Positions 34,654-43,968 of a stretch of 64,000 nucleotides of DNA are shown piece by piece (the first letter of the stretch is position 1; every line of letters starts with the position of its first letter). Location of the stretch: assembly GCA_010093685.1 (NCBI GenBank), contig MU006220.1, positions 1,457,502-1,521,501 on the forward strand, written 5' to 3'. The notes under the pieces are model-generated. The model was given only the letters and a program-made list of their open reading frames with translations, was not told where the DNA came from and ran no database searches. The position numbers and the translations under genes are program-made. The DNA comes from Ophiobolus disseminans (Eukaryota; Ascomycota; Dothideomycetes; Pleosporales; Phaeosphaeriaceae).

Positions 34654-35118
34654 GTCTGAGTTGTTCAGGCAGGCAGAGTTTTGACAATTTTGGCGTGGTC
34701 TTGAAGATTAGGGAAATGGCAAAAAATCGCTATTGCTCTCTTGAGTGGTTTTGGCTGAATACACGCGAGTTTGCAACTTTCGTCACTTCTCGTGCGCTGA
34801 CCCTTTTTTCGTGATAAGCTGATGAGATGAGCATGGCTGATGTAAACCATGTTAACACTAACACCATAACGAGAGATGCATCATGGATGATCTACGGTCA
34901 CTGCGCTTACCACATTCTCAAAGTTGGATTCGACTTCGTCGAAGTATGTTTTCTGCAGCATGTTAGCGATTAGAAGTGCTATATAGTCACCGATCGCATG
35001 ACCTTAATCTCTTCAGTCCAGCTCAGTCAACCATCACTACACACTGACCAGACCCCACTACCTACTAAGCATATCAATCTTTTTACCCTTCTACGAATCC
35101 ATCCCACGCCCTTTCAAA
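34654..35118. promoter_or_regulatory. Divergent promoter between short UstY-A and the RiPP precursor
   Basis: 465 bases. It contains ATCTCTCG on the minus strand (34877-34870), close to the ATCTCNCGNA tox-box bound by ToxE but with T as last base, and ATGAGCAT near 34829, which shares the TGAGCA core seen in other cluster promoters. The precursor leader is CT-rich (35010-35118), as in well expressed fungal genes, with no ATG close before 35119. Confidence 0.4.
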
Positions 35119-35757
35119 ATGCGTGCCACTAGCACAATCCTGGCTCTGCTCGCCACTCTGGCCATTGCAGCCCCAACCGCTCAGCCTGGCAAGAAGCCTG
35201 GTGATTTGTATCGCCGTGACGATGCTGAAGACGTCGCTGCTAAAGTCGATCGCGGAGGTATTCCATGGAAGGCGAAGCGCGAGGAGGAGGAGGTCGCTGC
35301 CAAAGTCGACCGTGGCGGCATTCCATGGAAGACGAAGCGTGAAGAGGATGGCGAAGTCACTGCCAAGGTAGATCGTGGCGGTATCCCATGGAAGGCGAAG
35401 CGCGATGAGGAAGAGGTCGCTGCCAAAGTCGACCGTGGTGGTATCCCGTGGAAGGCGAAGCGCGAGGAGGAAGAGGTTGCTGCCAAAGTCGACCGTGGTG
35501 GCATTCCATGGAAGGCGAAGCGCGAGGAGGAAGAAGTCGCTGCCAAGGTCGACCGCGGAGGTATCCCATGGAAGGCGAAGCGCGATGAGGAAGAGGTCGC
35601 TGCCAAAGTCGACCGTGGTGGTATCCCGTGGAAGGCGAAGCGCGAGGAGGAAGAGGTTGCTGCCAAAGTCGACCGTGGTGGCATTCCATGGAAAGCGAAG
35701 CGCGAGGAGGATGAAGAGGTCGCAGCTAAAGTCGACCGTGGTGGTATTCCTTGGTAA
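35119..35757 (+). CDS. RiPP precursor with nine KVDRGGIPW repeats and Kex2 sites (dikaritin-like)
   Basis: Single exon, 212 residues. Signal peptide at about 1-17 (MRATSTILALLATLAIA), a short pro-region ending in the dibasic YRR at 31-33, then nine repeats of 20-21 residues: an acidic spacer (EEEEVAA or variants), the invariant KVDRGGIPW, and K-A-K-R or K-T-K-R. Copies of KVDRGGIPW lie at 42-50, 62-70, 83-91, 103-111, 123-131, 143-151, 163-171, 183-191 and 204-212. This is the plan of ustiloxin, phomopsin, asperipin and victorin precursors: secretion, Kex2 cutting after KR, trimming, and cross-linking by UstY proteins. The last copy ends at Trp followed directly by the stop codon, so the mature core most likely ends with ..GGIPW. 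Core spacers vary while KVDRGGIPW never does. It is flanked by four UstY genes and a ToxE-like regulator. I do not know this core sequence from a described peptide. Confidence 0.93.
   Translation: MRATSTILALLATLAIAAPTAQPGKKPGDLYRRDDAEDVAAKVDRGGIPWKAKREEEEVAAKVDRGGIPWKTKREEDGEVTAKVDRGGIPWKAKRDEEEVAAKVDRGGIPWKAKREEEEVAAKVDRGGIPWKAKREEEEVAAKVDRGGIPWKAKRDEEEVAAKVDRGGIPWKAKREEEEVAAKVDRGGIPWKAKREEDEEVAAKVDRGGIPW
35218..35754 (+). repeat. Tandem repeats of 60-63 bases within the precursor gene
   Basis: Nine coding units. The bases 35401-35520 (units 4-5) recur at 35581-35700 (units 7-8), 180 bases further on, with one difference that I can see (gaaggcgaag versus gaaagcgaag). That points to a recent duplication of a three-unit block. 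Units 2, 3 and 9 differ more, including one-codon insertions in the spacer. Confidence 0.93.
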
Positions 35758-36205
35758 AGTAAGTCCTGGTGCTTACAACAAGGAATTTGACGGTGTCGGA
35801 GTTTGGTTGGACACAATTCATCGGAGGACACAGTGTTGAGGACTTAGAGTCTGGAAGGTGGGAAATGGGACAATTGTAGATAGCACTAAATCTACGTCCA
35901 TTCGTTTAGTTTGATCACTTTGGTTGTTTTCTTTTTAGGAACTGAATCTTTTCGTTCTGATCTATGCCTTTGCGGGCGTCAATAGTTTCCCATGCTAAAA
36001 CCGAGCCCGGATCATTTTTGATGCTATCACTAATTTTGTTGACTTCCCCGCCATAATGAGTAGTCTAGTGGTGATTCTCCATAACTATAAATTGACACGG
36101 AAATGACCGAACAAGTGTCAGGTGGTGCTTCTTACCTTATGAATTCCTCCTCAGGGCAAATATAAAGTTGGCGGTGCGAGACAAAGACGCAGCACGCCGT
36201 TGAAT
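35758..36205. other. 3' flank between convergent precursor and regulator genes
   Basis: 448 bases holding the 3' UTR of the precursor (plus) and of the bZIP-ankyrin gene (minus). AT-rich around 35935-36060. No gene seen. Confidence 0.55.
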
Positions 36206-37165
36206 CTATCTATTTCCCAACGCAGCTGCCAGTATTTCCACAATCCTCTCTTTCCCATTTCTGACCGCTGCAAGTAGTACTCCAGTCCCGTCACAATCCT
36301 CCACACTGGGATCCGCTCCAGCTGCTAGAAGAGCCTCCACTGTCTCCTCGTGTCCATTATCAGCGGCAAGAAACAATGGTGTTCGGCCCATACTATCTCG
36401 CGAGTCGATCTCAGATCCGTTGCGAATGAGGATCGTCACAATCACGCTTTGACCTTTGCTAGCAGCTAGGTGCAAAGCCGCTTGCTTCTGAGATATGGAA
36501 GGCGACGACTTGTGCGATTTAGTGGAGACACCTGTCATTGCTGGAGAGAAAGGCGTCATGGCGTCAAAGCGAGATGATCCTTCGGTTCCCGTACTATCGT
36601 TCGTGCCGATTGTATCCAGACCCAAAACGTGGTCTGGTATTGCATGGTATTGCGAGAGCGCTGTCGATGACGCATTGTCCATGAAACCCATTGTCGAGGG
36701 CGACGTGAGGTAGGCGTTGTCCTCGAAGAGGGGAGATTCCAACGCTGTCGTCTTGCCGGCAAGACTGTCACTACCAAAGCCCTCCTCGAACTTGTTCAGA
36801 AACTCATGACTTGGATCCGTCACAGCAGGCGATGAGAGCGACAGATTCTGACAGTGAACGCACTCCGGACAGCGGGTAGCAGTCGTCTGGCTTCGTACAA
36901 GCTCAGTGAGGACGTGGTGGGCTTGTTGAGCAACTTGTTCAGACTGACGAACTTGCTCGGCCATCTTGCGGCCTTTTCAAGAGTTAGCGGCACAAACACA
37001 AAGATTGATGGAAATGAGGGATGGCTTACGGTACTTTCTCTGAGCGACACGGTTCTGTTCTTTCCGTCTTTCCTTTGGATCCATCTCTTCGACAGATAGA
37101 TCTTCTGCTGGAAGTGAATGCCAATCAATATCGTTCATCTCCGGGTAAGTGTTCGACATATCCAT
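36206..37165 (-). CDS. bZIP-ankyrin transcription factor (ToxE/bANK type), probable cluster regulator
   Basis: Exons 37165-37030 and 36972-36206 (intron GTAAGC to AAAAG), 300 residues. The basic DNA-binding region is at about 31-48 (KERRKEQNRVAQRKYRRK), created by splicing at Y|R, but no regular leucine heptads follow. The middle is Ser/Thr-rich with a CPECVHC cluster at 80-86. The C-terminal 95 residues hold ankyrin repeats: AALHLAASKGQSVIV, GRTPLFLAADNGHEETVEAL and GTGVLLAAVRNGKERIVEIL. This combination, basic region without a clear zipper plus ankyrin repeats, is that of ToxE, the specific activator of the HC-toxin cluster in Cochliobolus carbonum, and of similar cluster regulators. Its position inside a set of UstY genes makes it the likely pathway-specific activator. 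Confidence 0.9.
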
Positions 37166-37892
37166 GAGATATCTACGGCTGTGGCTGGCGATAGAGTAGG
37201 TGATTCATTTGGGTCATGTCTAGTCCACATAGGTGTCAAGCTTGGAACAATCGAGCTCATCAAGCCGGGTTAATTTGTAGTAATAAGCGCTAAACTCATA
37301 AATGCCAATGTCTTACTGTAAAAGGCTAGTGCAGCTTAATGGGGAATATTCCAAGGTTGACGCCCTGTGTAAGTTTACGCCTGTGTCAAATGCTCCCGAG
37401 CATTTAACACCTCATAATTGATCTTGACATGGGGATACTATGCATAGTTCCTTTGAAACAGATCCGACGTCTGGAATAATAATAGAGCATGAGATTACTC
37501 AATCTAGTTACTATGGAGAGCTATAATGTAGTGGAAGGCGCCATAGCAGCTGAAGAAGCATTTGTGGGTTCTTTGGCTAAGCCTCGCGGTGAGATGCTTA
37601 CGTAAGACAACACTAACAATACTCGCCGGTCACACCCGTGCACCGCACCAAACCACAACTCCGAACACTGCATGTAAGCATCAGCGACTCCACGATGACA
37701 AAGCCTATATGACCTGTTCTACGCATGGACTAGTACTACTATCAATCAAGCGTCACGAGAAGTCAAGACGAGTGCATGCACACCTTCCCAATTTGTATAG
37801 ATTGCCCGTGGCATTCCTGATCTACTGTGTGATTTCACATGATGCTGATGTTTGCAACATAATCAGGAGATAGAATCAGCAGTTTCATGACC
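37166..37892. promoter_or_regulatory. Upstream region of the bZIP-ankyrin gene
   Basis: About 730 bases, also containing the 3' flank of UstYa-B. An inverted repeat AAATGCTC-CC-GAGCATTT lies at 37388-37405, some 220 bases upstream of the regulator start; its GAGCA half-site recurs in the 38.9-39.2 kb promoter. No convincing gene; a plus-strand frame at 37562-37873 has no recognisable feature. Confidence 0.45.
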
Positions 37893-38873
37893 CTAGTTCT
37901 TCGTATCTAGCTTCAGCCTCTCAGCATTCTTCCTCCAGACCTTCTCATCCAACGCGTCTCTCCCCTTCGCCCACTTCTGGATCGCTTCAAAGTCTCGACA
38001 TGTATGCTCAATCTGGAAGATGGGCTCCAAATGTCCGCTCGGCTTGAAGTCAGTGTATGCCTCCGGTATGGGCGTCATGTCTGCGTGGCACATGATGCTT
38101 TGGCGGATGGTATCGAGGCAGTGCTCAATGTGTGGCCAGAATATCTCGGTGTCATCTTCCGAGTAGTAGTCAAGGTAAATACCACGGCGAACCTTGTCAA
38201 GGCAGTGCAGATCGTGGAATACGGTTGGCACTGCTTGATACAAGCCTACAAATGGATCGGTGTAGAGAACATCGTCTTTGTGTGGCAGGTTTGCAAAGGT
38301 GCCGCCATTGGCGATGATCTCTTCGATCTCAGCTTTGGTAAGGAAGATATCAGTCGCTGCAACATGAGTCAGCTCGAGTTGTTTCGGGACGACCACAGGC
38401 TCACTGGTTATTAGGTCGTGCCATGCAGCGGTAATCTCTTCAGTCGGCTTGCCTGTGTAGTCTGGGACTGTTCGGTCGATTTCGCGGTACAGCTGCTTCG
38501 ACGAGTTGTAGCGGAGGCCACCCGTGAAACGAACAACCTTCTTATTTGGAGCGACCTCGCGCTTCACGATTTCTAATTGCACTTGTCAATACTGGAGCTT
38601 CGAATGGCTGCTAGAGGTCACCTTACCAAGTTCTCTCGTTCCCCAAAAGGATGTCGATGGAGTTGCTGAGCGGATGCGGATGATTCGCGCTTGAACAACA
38701 ATCGCTACGAGTAGCACCACACAAAGTGACCAAGGGAGTATTACCCCCCACGGTGCTCTCCTGATCTTTCTGGTCGCATATCGAGGGTGGCCCTCTGACT
38801 TTTCATAACTATTGAGAAGCCCCTGTTCCGAGTTCTGGGAAGACTCTGAACTTGAGCGAGTAGTGGTGTCCAT
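37893..38873 (-). CDS. UstYa-type oxidase (DUF3328), long form B, RiPP cluster
   Basis: Exons 38873-38627 and 38572-37893 (intron GTAAGG to ATTAG), 308 residues. A Ser-rich cytosolic N-terminus, a membrane helix at about 44-65 (GVILPWSLCVVLLVAIVV), then the lumenal domain with family signatures: RFTGGLRYNSSKQLYREID, TEEITAAWHDL, HDLHC at 202-206 and HIEHC at 230-234, followed by DMTPIP and HTCRDFEAIQKWA. The splice joins L|EIVKREV in frame. It is the closer of the two long forms to the usual UstYa layout, longer between the membrane helix and the first motif than form A. Likely one of the enzymes that install an oxidative cross-link in the precursor core. Divergent from the short UstY-B gene. 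Confidence 0.92.
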
Positions 38874-39229
38874 GAGCAAAGAGCAGCAGCGTAAAGAAAC
38901 GCACGGTAAACCTGCAGTATGAACGGCTTCGGACCTGCAAATGGTCGTTTGAGTATGTTGGATAGAGATGAAGATCCTGCCATCTACTGCTCACGCTCAT
39001 TGGCTTGATCGGTGAGCATGCTCACTTCCCTGATGTGGTGAGCAGATGACATGAGCAGGAAACAACACCCACGAACAACATCAGTACTTGACATAAGCGA
39101 ATCACATTCTCCGTAAGGATCCGAAAGCAGGTGATGAGAGCCTTGCAATTAGCACCCGACACTGAAGTGCCTCACACTTCGATTCCGAGATCCGGGCACC
39201 ATCGCGTCCCATCACTTCAAACTTTAACC
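38874..39229. promoter_or_regulatory. Divergent promoter with four GTGAGCA motifs
   Basis: GTGAGCA or its complement TGCTCAC occurs at 38988-38994, 39012-39018, 39019-39025 and 39038-39044; the middle two form the perfect palindrome GTGAGCATGCTCAC (39012-39025). It lies between the start codons of UstYa-B (minus) and short UstY-B (plus), so one set of sites could control both genes. Candidate binding site of the cluster regulator or another dimeric factor. Confidence 0.5.
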
Positions 39230-40156
39230 ATGGCAATCTGGGAGCGACTAACAAAGCTCGCACCTCTCAACCTCTCCAGAAAATGGCCAACATCACCAAC
39301 ATACGCCGACATCGACTCGCCAAACCTACGAGACGAAGAAGCCTTCAAAGACGACTCAGACCACGAAACCGAAGCAACCACATCTCTACCCGCCAATACA
39401 CGCCAGCAATTCGACAACCTCCCAAATAAAACAAAATGGCGCATAAACCACTGCATTTCCCTCGTCGCCCTCTTCCTCACCGTCATCGCTATCCTCGCAC
39501 TCATAGCAGGCATATCATCACGCAACCACGCACACGCGCATCCTTCACAACCTCCACAAAATCCTTACACATACAAAACACACGTCACAACGCCCTCGAA
39601 GACGAACTCCAAACCCCACCCCTGCGGCACATCCGCCGCACAAGCCCGCGCACAGAACTGCACCTTCAACCAACTCACCTGGGCCTGGGTCCCATCTTCC
39701 TGCCCGCCCTACGCCTCCGCAGCATTCATGGCCGCGGAGCCCGAACCATGGAGCTACTGGGCCGATCTGCAGCGCACGACGCGCATCGCGGGCGCAGCGT
39801 GGGAAGAAGTGCTCGATGGGGAGCGCGCGGTGTTTGGCGAGAAGCGCGAGCATTTGACGCATTGTGTGTATTTGGCGCTGTCGCTGGCGCAGTTGGTGAA
39901 TACGGGGGGCGCGTATTGGGAGCGCTTGGTGGATTTGGAACATCATGAGCATTGTGCGAGGATGCTTCTGAAGGAGCTACGGAGGGGGAGTGAAGGGGTG
40001 GGGGGCAAGAAGGTTGGGCGGCGGGATGGGAATGAAGGGGGTGTGGAGGAGTGGGGGGATGGGAGGTGGGATGGTTTGCAGACGTTTGTTGGGGGGGCGA
40101 ATTTCGATCAGGATTGTGAGGGGAGGATGGTGCATGTTACGGGCGGGTTAGGGTGA
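39230..40156 (+). CDS. UstY-superfamily protein, short form B, RiPP cluster
   Basis: Single exon, 308 residues from the ATG at 39230 (aaccATGG); the frame is open to an ATG at 39131. Charged N-terminus, membrane helix at about 75-97 (ISLVALFLTVIAILALIAGI), then the block PCGTSAAQARAQNCTFNQLT followed by AWVPSSC, the same Cys pattern as short form A, and the motifs HLTHC at 208-212 and HHEHC at 238-242. The C-terminal 60 residues are Gly-rich and look disordered. The product is probably a second accessory oxidase of the cluster. The two short forms share architecture but are clearly diverged, so they are not a fresh duplication. The codon use shifts from A/C-rich to G-rich along the gene. Confidence 0.83.
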   Translation: MAIWERLTKLAPLNLSRKWPTSPTYADIDSPNLRDEEAFKDDSDHETEATTSLPANTRQQFDNLPNKTKWRINHCISLVALFLTVIAILALIAGISSRNHAHAHPSQPPQNPYTYKTHVTTPSKTNSKPHPCGTSAAQARAQNCTFNQLTWAWVPSSCPPYASAAFMAAEPEPWSYWADLQRTTRIAGAAWEEVLDGERAVFGEKREHLTHCVYLALSLAQLVNTGGAYWERLVDLEHHEHCARMLLKELRRGSEGVGGKKVGRRDGNEGGVEEWGDGRWDGLQTFVGGANFDQDCEGRMVHVTGGLG

Positions 40157-40285
40157 TGAGATATAGTCTTACTGGTGATTGTGGGTCCTGGACGTCTACG
40201 GTATTGATTATGTGTCACAGGATTGATGTATTGTGTTGGTTTCGATTCAATACTGTGATAACCCGCATGACTGGGGAGCCATCAA

Positions 40286-41367
40286 CTATCTTTGTTCAGA
40301 TTCTTTCTTGCGAAACTCCGAATGAAGCCCCATTAGGCGTGCTTCAATGAAGAAGGATTCCAAAGAGAGGAATATGCTCATTTCCTCATCTTCTTTGGAT
40401 ACACCGATATGAATCCCGAGCGCGACTTTGACACCGCCGTCATTGGCATTCACCAGTGCTCCAGAATCTCCGGGGACAGAAAACGGGCACACTGTCCACT
40501 TGACAAGTCCCACCCACCGGTGCATCTCCGGCTTTATCAAGTCATGGTACACGTTCGAGCGGAGTTGTGCTTCTGCAATGGAATGCACTCGAGTATACGC
40601 TTCACCAAGGCCCAGGTCAGTGTTGTCATTGAGGCTTTCCGGTGTGACATGACGATAATGGTTTAAAAGAACCCGGTGGATGATGGGAGCAATATGCTCG
40701 AGCAACTCATCCCTTATCTTCAGTAGACCGAACTTCGGCTGACAGAGCATCGCAAGGATTTTCGTTCCTCAACGGCATTGCAGTCGCTTCGACTGTTGCC
40801 TTGGTGATCCACTGAGTGATGTGGAAATCCGTTCCTCCCAACCTACCACGCCCAGCAGTTCGACCATAGTATTGGTCCCGGAACTTTCCTACTCGGAGTA
40901 GGATGGCACCCAGTGTGCCGTAGTTCTCCGAGGAACCGTATTTGTCCGTCACGAGGTCTCCCAACTGGATAAGGTCGTGACTAGGCTCAGAGGCCTGTGG
41001 GATATAAGCGGCGTCTACGGGCGAGACCACCCTAACATAAGGTACTTCCAACCACGTTGGAATTCGGGGAGTGCGATTACCAAGAGGTCCCGATACCTCG
41101 AGGCAGCTGGAATTCGTACCATATCTCAACGTGAAGCTCTAAAATCCATCGCAGGTCTTGGTAACAAACGCGTCATTACAGCGACTTCCTGCTCAAATCA
41201 ATGCCGAAAGAACCACAGTGTGTGGAACAATCGATATTGGGGCATGCAGAAGATGCGAAGCCGTCGCCGGGGTTCGCTGATCATTCTGCCGCCATCTCCA
41301 CGTGTTCTCGAGGAAGAGCAATTGGTCGACCTCGATTGTTCCGTACTTTTGGTCGTCGCATCTCACG
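40286..41367 (-). pseudogene. Decayed gene with a trypsin-like GDSG motif at the cluster edge
   Basis: Coding-like sequence runs from about 41367 in one frame (KYGTIEVDQLLFLENTWRWR), crosses an in-frame TGA at 41195-41193 and a TAG at 41141-41139, continues through LGNRTPRIPTWLEVPYVRVV and KYGSSENYGTLGAILLR to a stop at 40707, and is continued from about 40750 one frame over: RVHSIAEAQLRS, HRWVGLVKWTVCPFSVPGDS, then GALV and LGIHIGVSKEDEE. The PGDSGALV word is the active-site serine motif of trypsin-fold peptidases. Two nonsense codons that could each arise by one C-to-T change plus one frameshift make a pseudogene likely; introns could hide some of these but I found no good splice sites. Peptidases are part of known dikaritin clusters, so it might once have belonged here. 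Confidence 0.55.
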
Positions 41368-41626
41368 TTCCAACGAGGCCAGCTAGTCCCCGTCCATCTA
41401 AGAGCGATCCAGCACTCTATCTATCCCCACGCCCCTGAAAAGCATCGATCAGGCACCTGATACCTCGTCGCAGAGGTATCCAAGGCACTGAGACTCAAAG
41501 CCCCGAACCACGAAAAGAACGTGAATATAGCCAAGCATAGCTGAACCGTAATATTCGACCGAGGAGTCGCAAAAAGTCTACATGTGGGCGCACAAACGCC
41601 ATCGCTATGCTGCATCCAAAAAAAGC

Positions 41627-42987
41627 CTAGATATCCCTATAAGACCCGTCAACGCCCTTCCTCTGCACACCCGTGAACTGCTGACTCGTCTGCCCTGGAT
41701 TGAAGGCCTGATACGTCGTCTGGCCGGGGTATGCAGACTGTGGCGTGTAGGACCGTTGACCTGGGTATGCGCTCACTGGCTCTGCCGGTGGCTCTATGGG
41801 CTCGTAGGCGGCTGGCGCGGGTTGTGAGTACCCAGGGGTGTGTGATCGTTGCTGCACTGGAGCAGGTGCGGGTGCGAAATTATCGTAAGATGCATTGTTG
41901 TTGGTGTTGTAGTTGTATGGAGTTTGTGTGGGTGGTGAGGGCGAGCGGTAGGGTGGGAGGGATTGAGAGTAGGATTCTGCGTGGTCATATTGATCGCGAT
42001 GATCGTATTGGCTGTAGGGTTGTGGTTGTACGGGTGAGTGGCGATCGTAAGATTGGTTCTGTGCGTAGCCTTCTCCTGCGCCGTATACTGGCGACAAGTT
42101 GTGGGCCGGCGAACCCCTCCTGTACTCATCTTGTTGCGGATACAGCCTGCCACATATTCCTGGGCCATCATGTGGTGTTCGTGGGGCCCCAACTAGAGGC
42201 TCGTTTTCAAAGCCTTGAGCGTAGCCGTATCCATCTCCCATAGGCGAAATAGGTGATCTTGTGGGTGCAGGTAACCTTCTTGCTCCAATGGCACCCATGG
42301 CCGCCATGGAGCCGCTGTTCACACTCCCGTTGTGGTTCAGACGGTCGAGCTCCATGTCCCCTCTCTTCTGAGGAGGAGGCGGCTCCTCAACCTCGATATG
42401 CCTATCCCTTGCGTCACCCCAGCTCGGCATCGCGGGCAGCGCATCCTCGTTTACAGGTTTTGCCGGGCTCGCAAAGGTCGCAAACTGCGGTCGCTCGTTC
42501 GATGGTGCCGCTGCGGGCGCAAATGCTGGGGTAGCATGCGAGCGGTATTGCTGGTCTACAGGTCGTGTATCGATGGGCGGGGGCGGAGCAGCGGCATGTG
42601 CTTGGGCGTATGGATTCGGTGCGTATGGGTTGGGAGTGCCGGCGGCGGCATAAGGTGGGTAGGTGGGTGTAGGGTCGCTCTTCATGCGCTTATGCCCTCG
42701 GTCGCCGCTACTGCCACAGCAGCACGTGCAGCACTTGCAGCAACACATGGCGCATTCGGCGCCGCAGCATATGCATCGTGCTATGCACACTACCACCGAT
42801 AGCACGATGAGGGATCCAATGATGATTGCGACTATTACTGGCCACCTGTCGTGCGTGAGTACGAGTTGCTGTCGTAGGGCTGGGGTTTTACGAACTTGCA
42901 GTAGCTCTTAGCCATGCAGTTGTCCCATGATGAGAGCGTGTTGCGCGCATCGTCCAGCGGGTTTTGGCGGGCATATATGTACGGCAT
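41627..42987 (-). CDS. Fibroin-3-related membrane protein
   Basis: Exons 42987-42896 and 42845-41627 (intron GTTCGT to GACAG), 436 residues. The N-terminus follows a pattern common in ascomycetes: a short extracellular piece with NTLSSWDNCMAKSYCKW, one membrane helix (PVIVAIIIGSLIVLSVVV) and a dense cysteine cluster just inside (CIARCICCGAECAMCCCKCC), probably palmitoylated. The remaining 380 residues are a disordered Pro/Tyr/Gln/Ser-rich tail (PYNYNTNNNASYDNF, AYPGQRSYTPQSAYPGQT). Proteins of this layout are annotated fibroin-3-like and have no established role; the tail may bind cell-wall or cortical partners. The splice at K|W restores the conserved CKWPV word. Confidence 0.85.
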
Positions 42988-43968
42988 ATCGGCGAAAAAC
43001 TGTCTATTGCTGCAAGAGAGTGTAGGTTCAAAAGGTGACGGCAGCGCTTGAGGCTCGAGGGGATTCCACAAGGCTGTGGTCCAACGGCGTCTCGCGTTTC
43101 ACGATCGCACGACGTGAATGTCCGACGGTTTCAGGGGTCCAAATTCCAGAGCGCGACAATTGTGAAGTTGAAAAAACACTCTGGTATCAAGTGAGAACAG
43201 GTAAGTGACAGACTGTAGGAAAACGTGTGCGAATGCTCAATGACGCCGGCGCCTTGGAGCAGCCGGTTTGAGGTTAATGAAGATGTGCGTGGCTTGCCGC
43301 ACCTCGATGGTGCGCACAGCCAGGGAGTGGAGGTGGAGCAACGAGCCAAGCATTGTTGCGCGTTCGTGGCTGAGTTCCGCCGCTTGTAGGTGATTGGGCG
43401 AATCATCGTGTGCGCCGTTGACAATATCCATAAAAGCAGGGAGTTCGAATACGCGGACTCGCATGCGTACAAAGATTCCTGATCTGTCGTCTTTGACGAC
43501 ACAAAACTTCTTATGCAGCTAGCGTACGACTGCCTTGTTAGGGGGGAAAGAGCGGCACAGAACGCGCATTTCCAAGGCAGGACCGATCCTGATGTGGGAG
43601 CCAGGATGACTTCGCAGACGTAACGTAGAACAAGGTCATTTGAGGGGTTTCGAACGTAGGACGTCATCGAAGGACCGTTGTTGGACTTGCTGCCTCGAGT
43701 TCAACCTGCAACCGAACTATTGCCAGAAAAAAAGCAATTGGCTATGTGTTGAAGGCTCTTTCCACCACACGCACAGCCAAAGGGCTCACCATGGACGCTT
43801 GATATTAAGGTAGATTGATTAGGGTCGCTGACTACAGACAACTAGGTATATTTTCGGCCGTTACTACGTGTTACTCGAATAAGGAAAGAGTCAAGTCCAA
43901 TGCTCAAGATCTATGTCCACCCGCATCAGCACTTGATGTCAAGGAGTGTGTAAACAACGAACATGCCC
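42988..43968. other. Intergenic, no gene supported
   Basis: About 980 bases: upstream of the fibroin-3-like gene and 3' flank of the bHLH gene. Minus-strand frames of 178 residues (43667-43131) and 75 residues (43464-43237) overlap each other in different frames. The shorter one (RVFELPAFMDIVNGAHDDS) has a normal amino-acid mix and might be a small protein, but I do not recognise it. Confidence 0.4.

Noticed and set aside
35181..35831. Long antisense frame (216 residues) opposite the RiPP precursor
   Set aside because: It only mirrors the tandem repeats; the sense frame has the signal peptide, Kex2 sites and invariant core, while the antisense text is a repetitive shadow.
43621..43670. Possible tRNA-like ggtttcgaacgtagg sequence
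   Set aside because: Resembles a B box only loosely; no matching A box or cloverleaf could be built around it. No other tRNA candidate was found.
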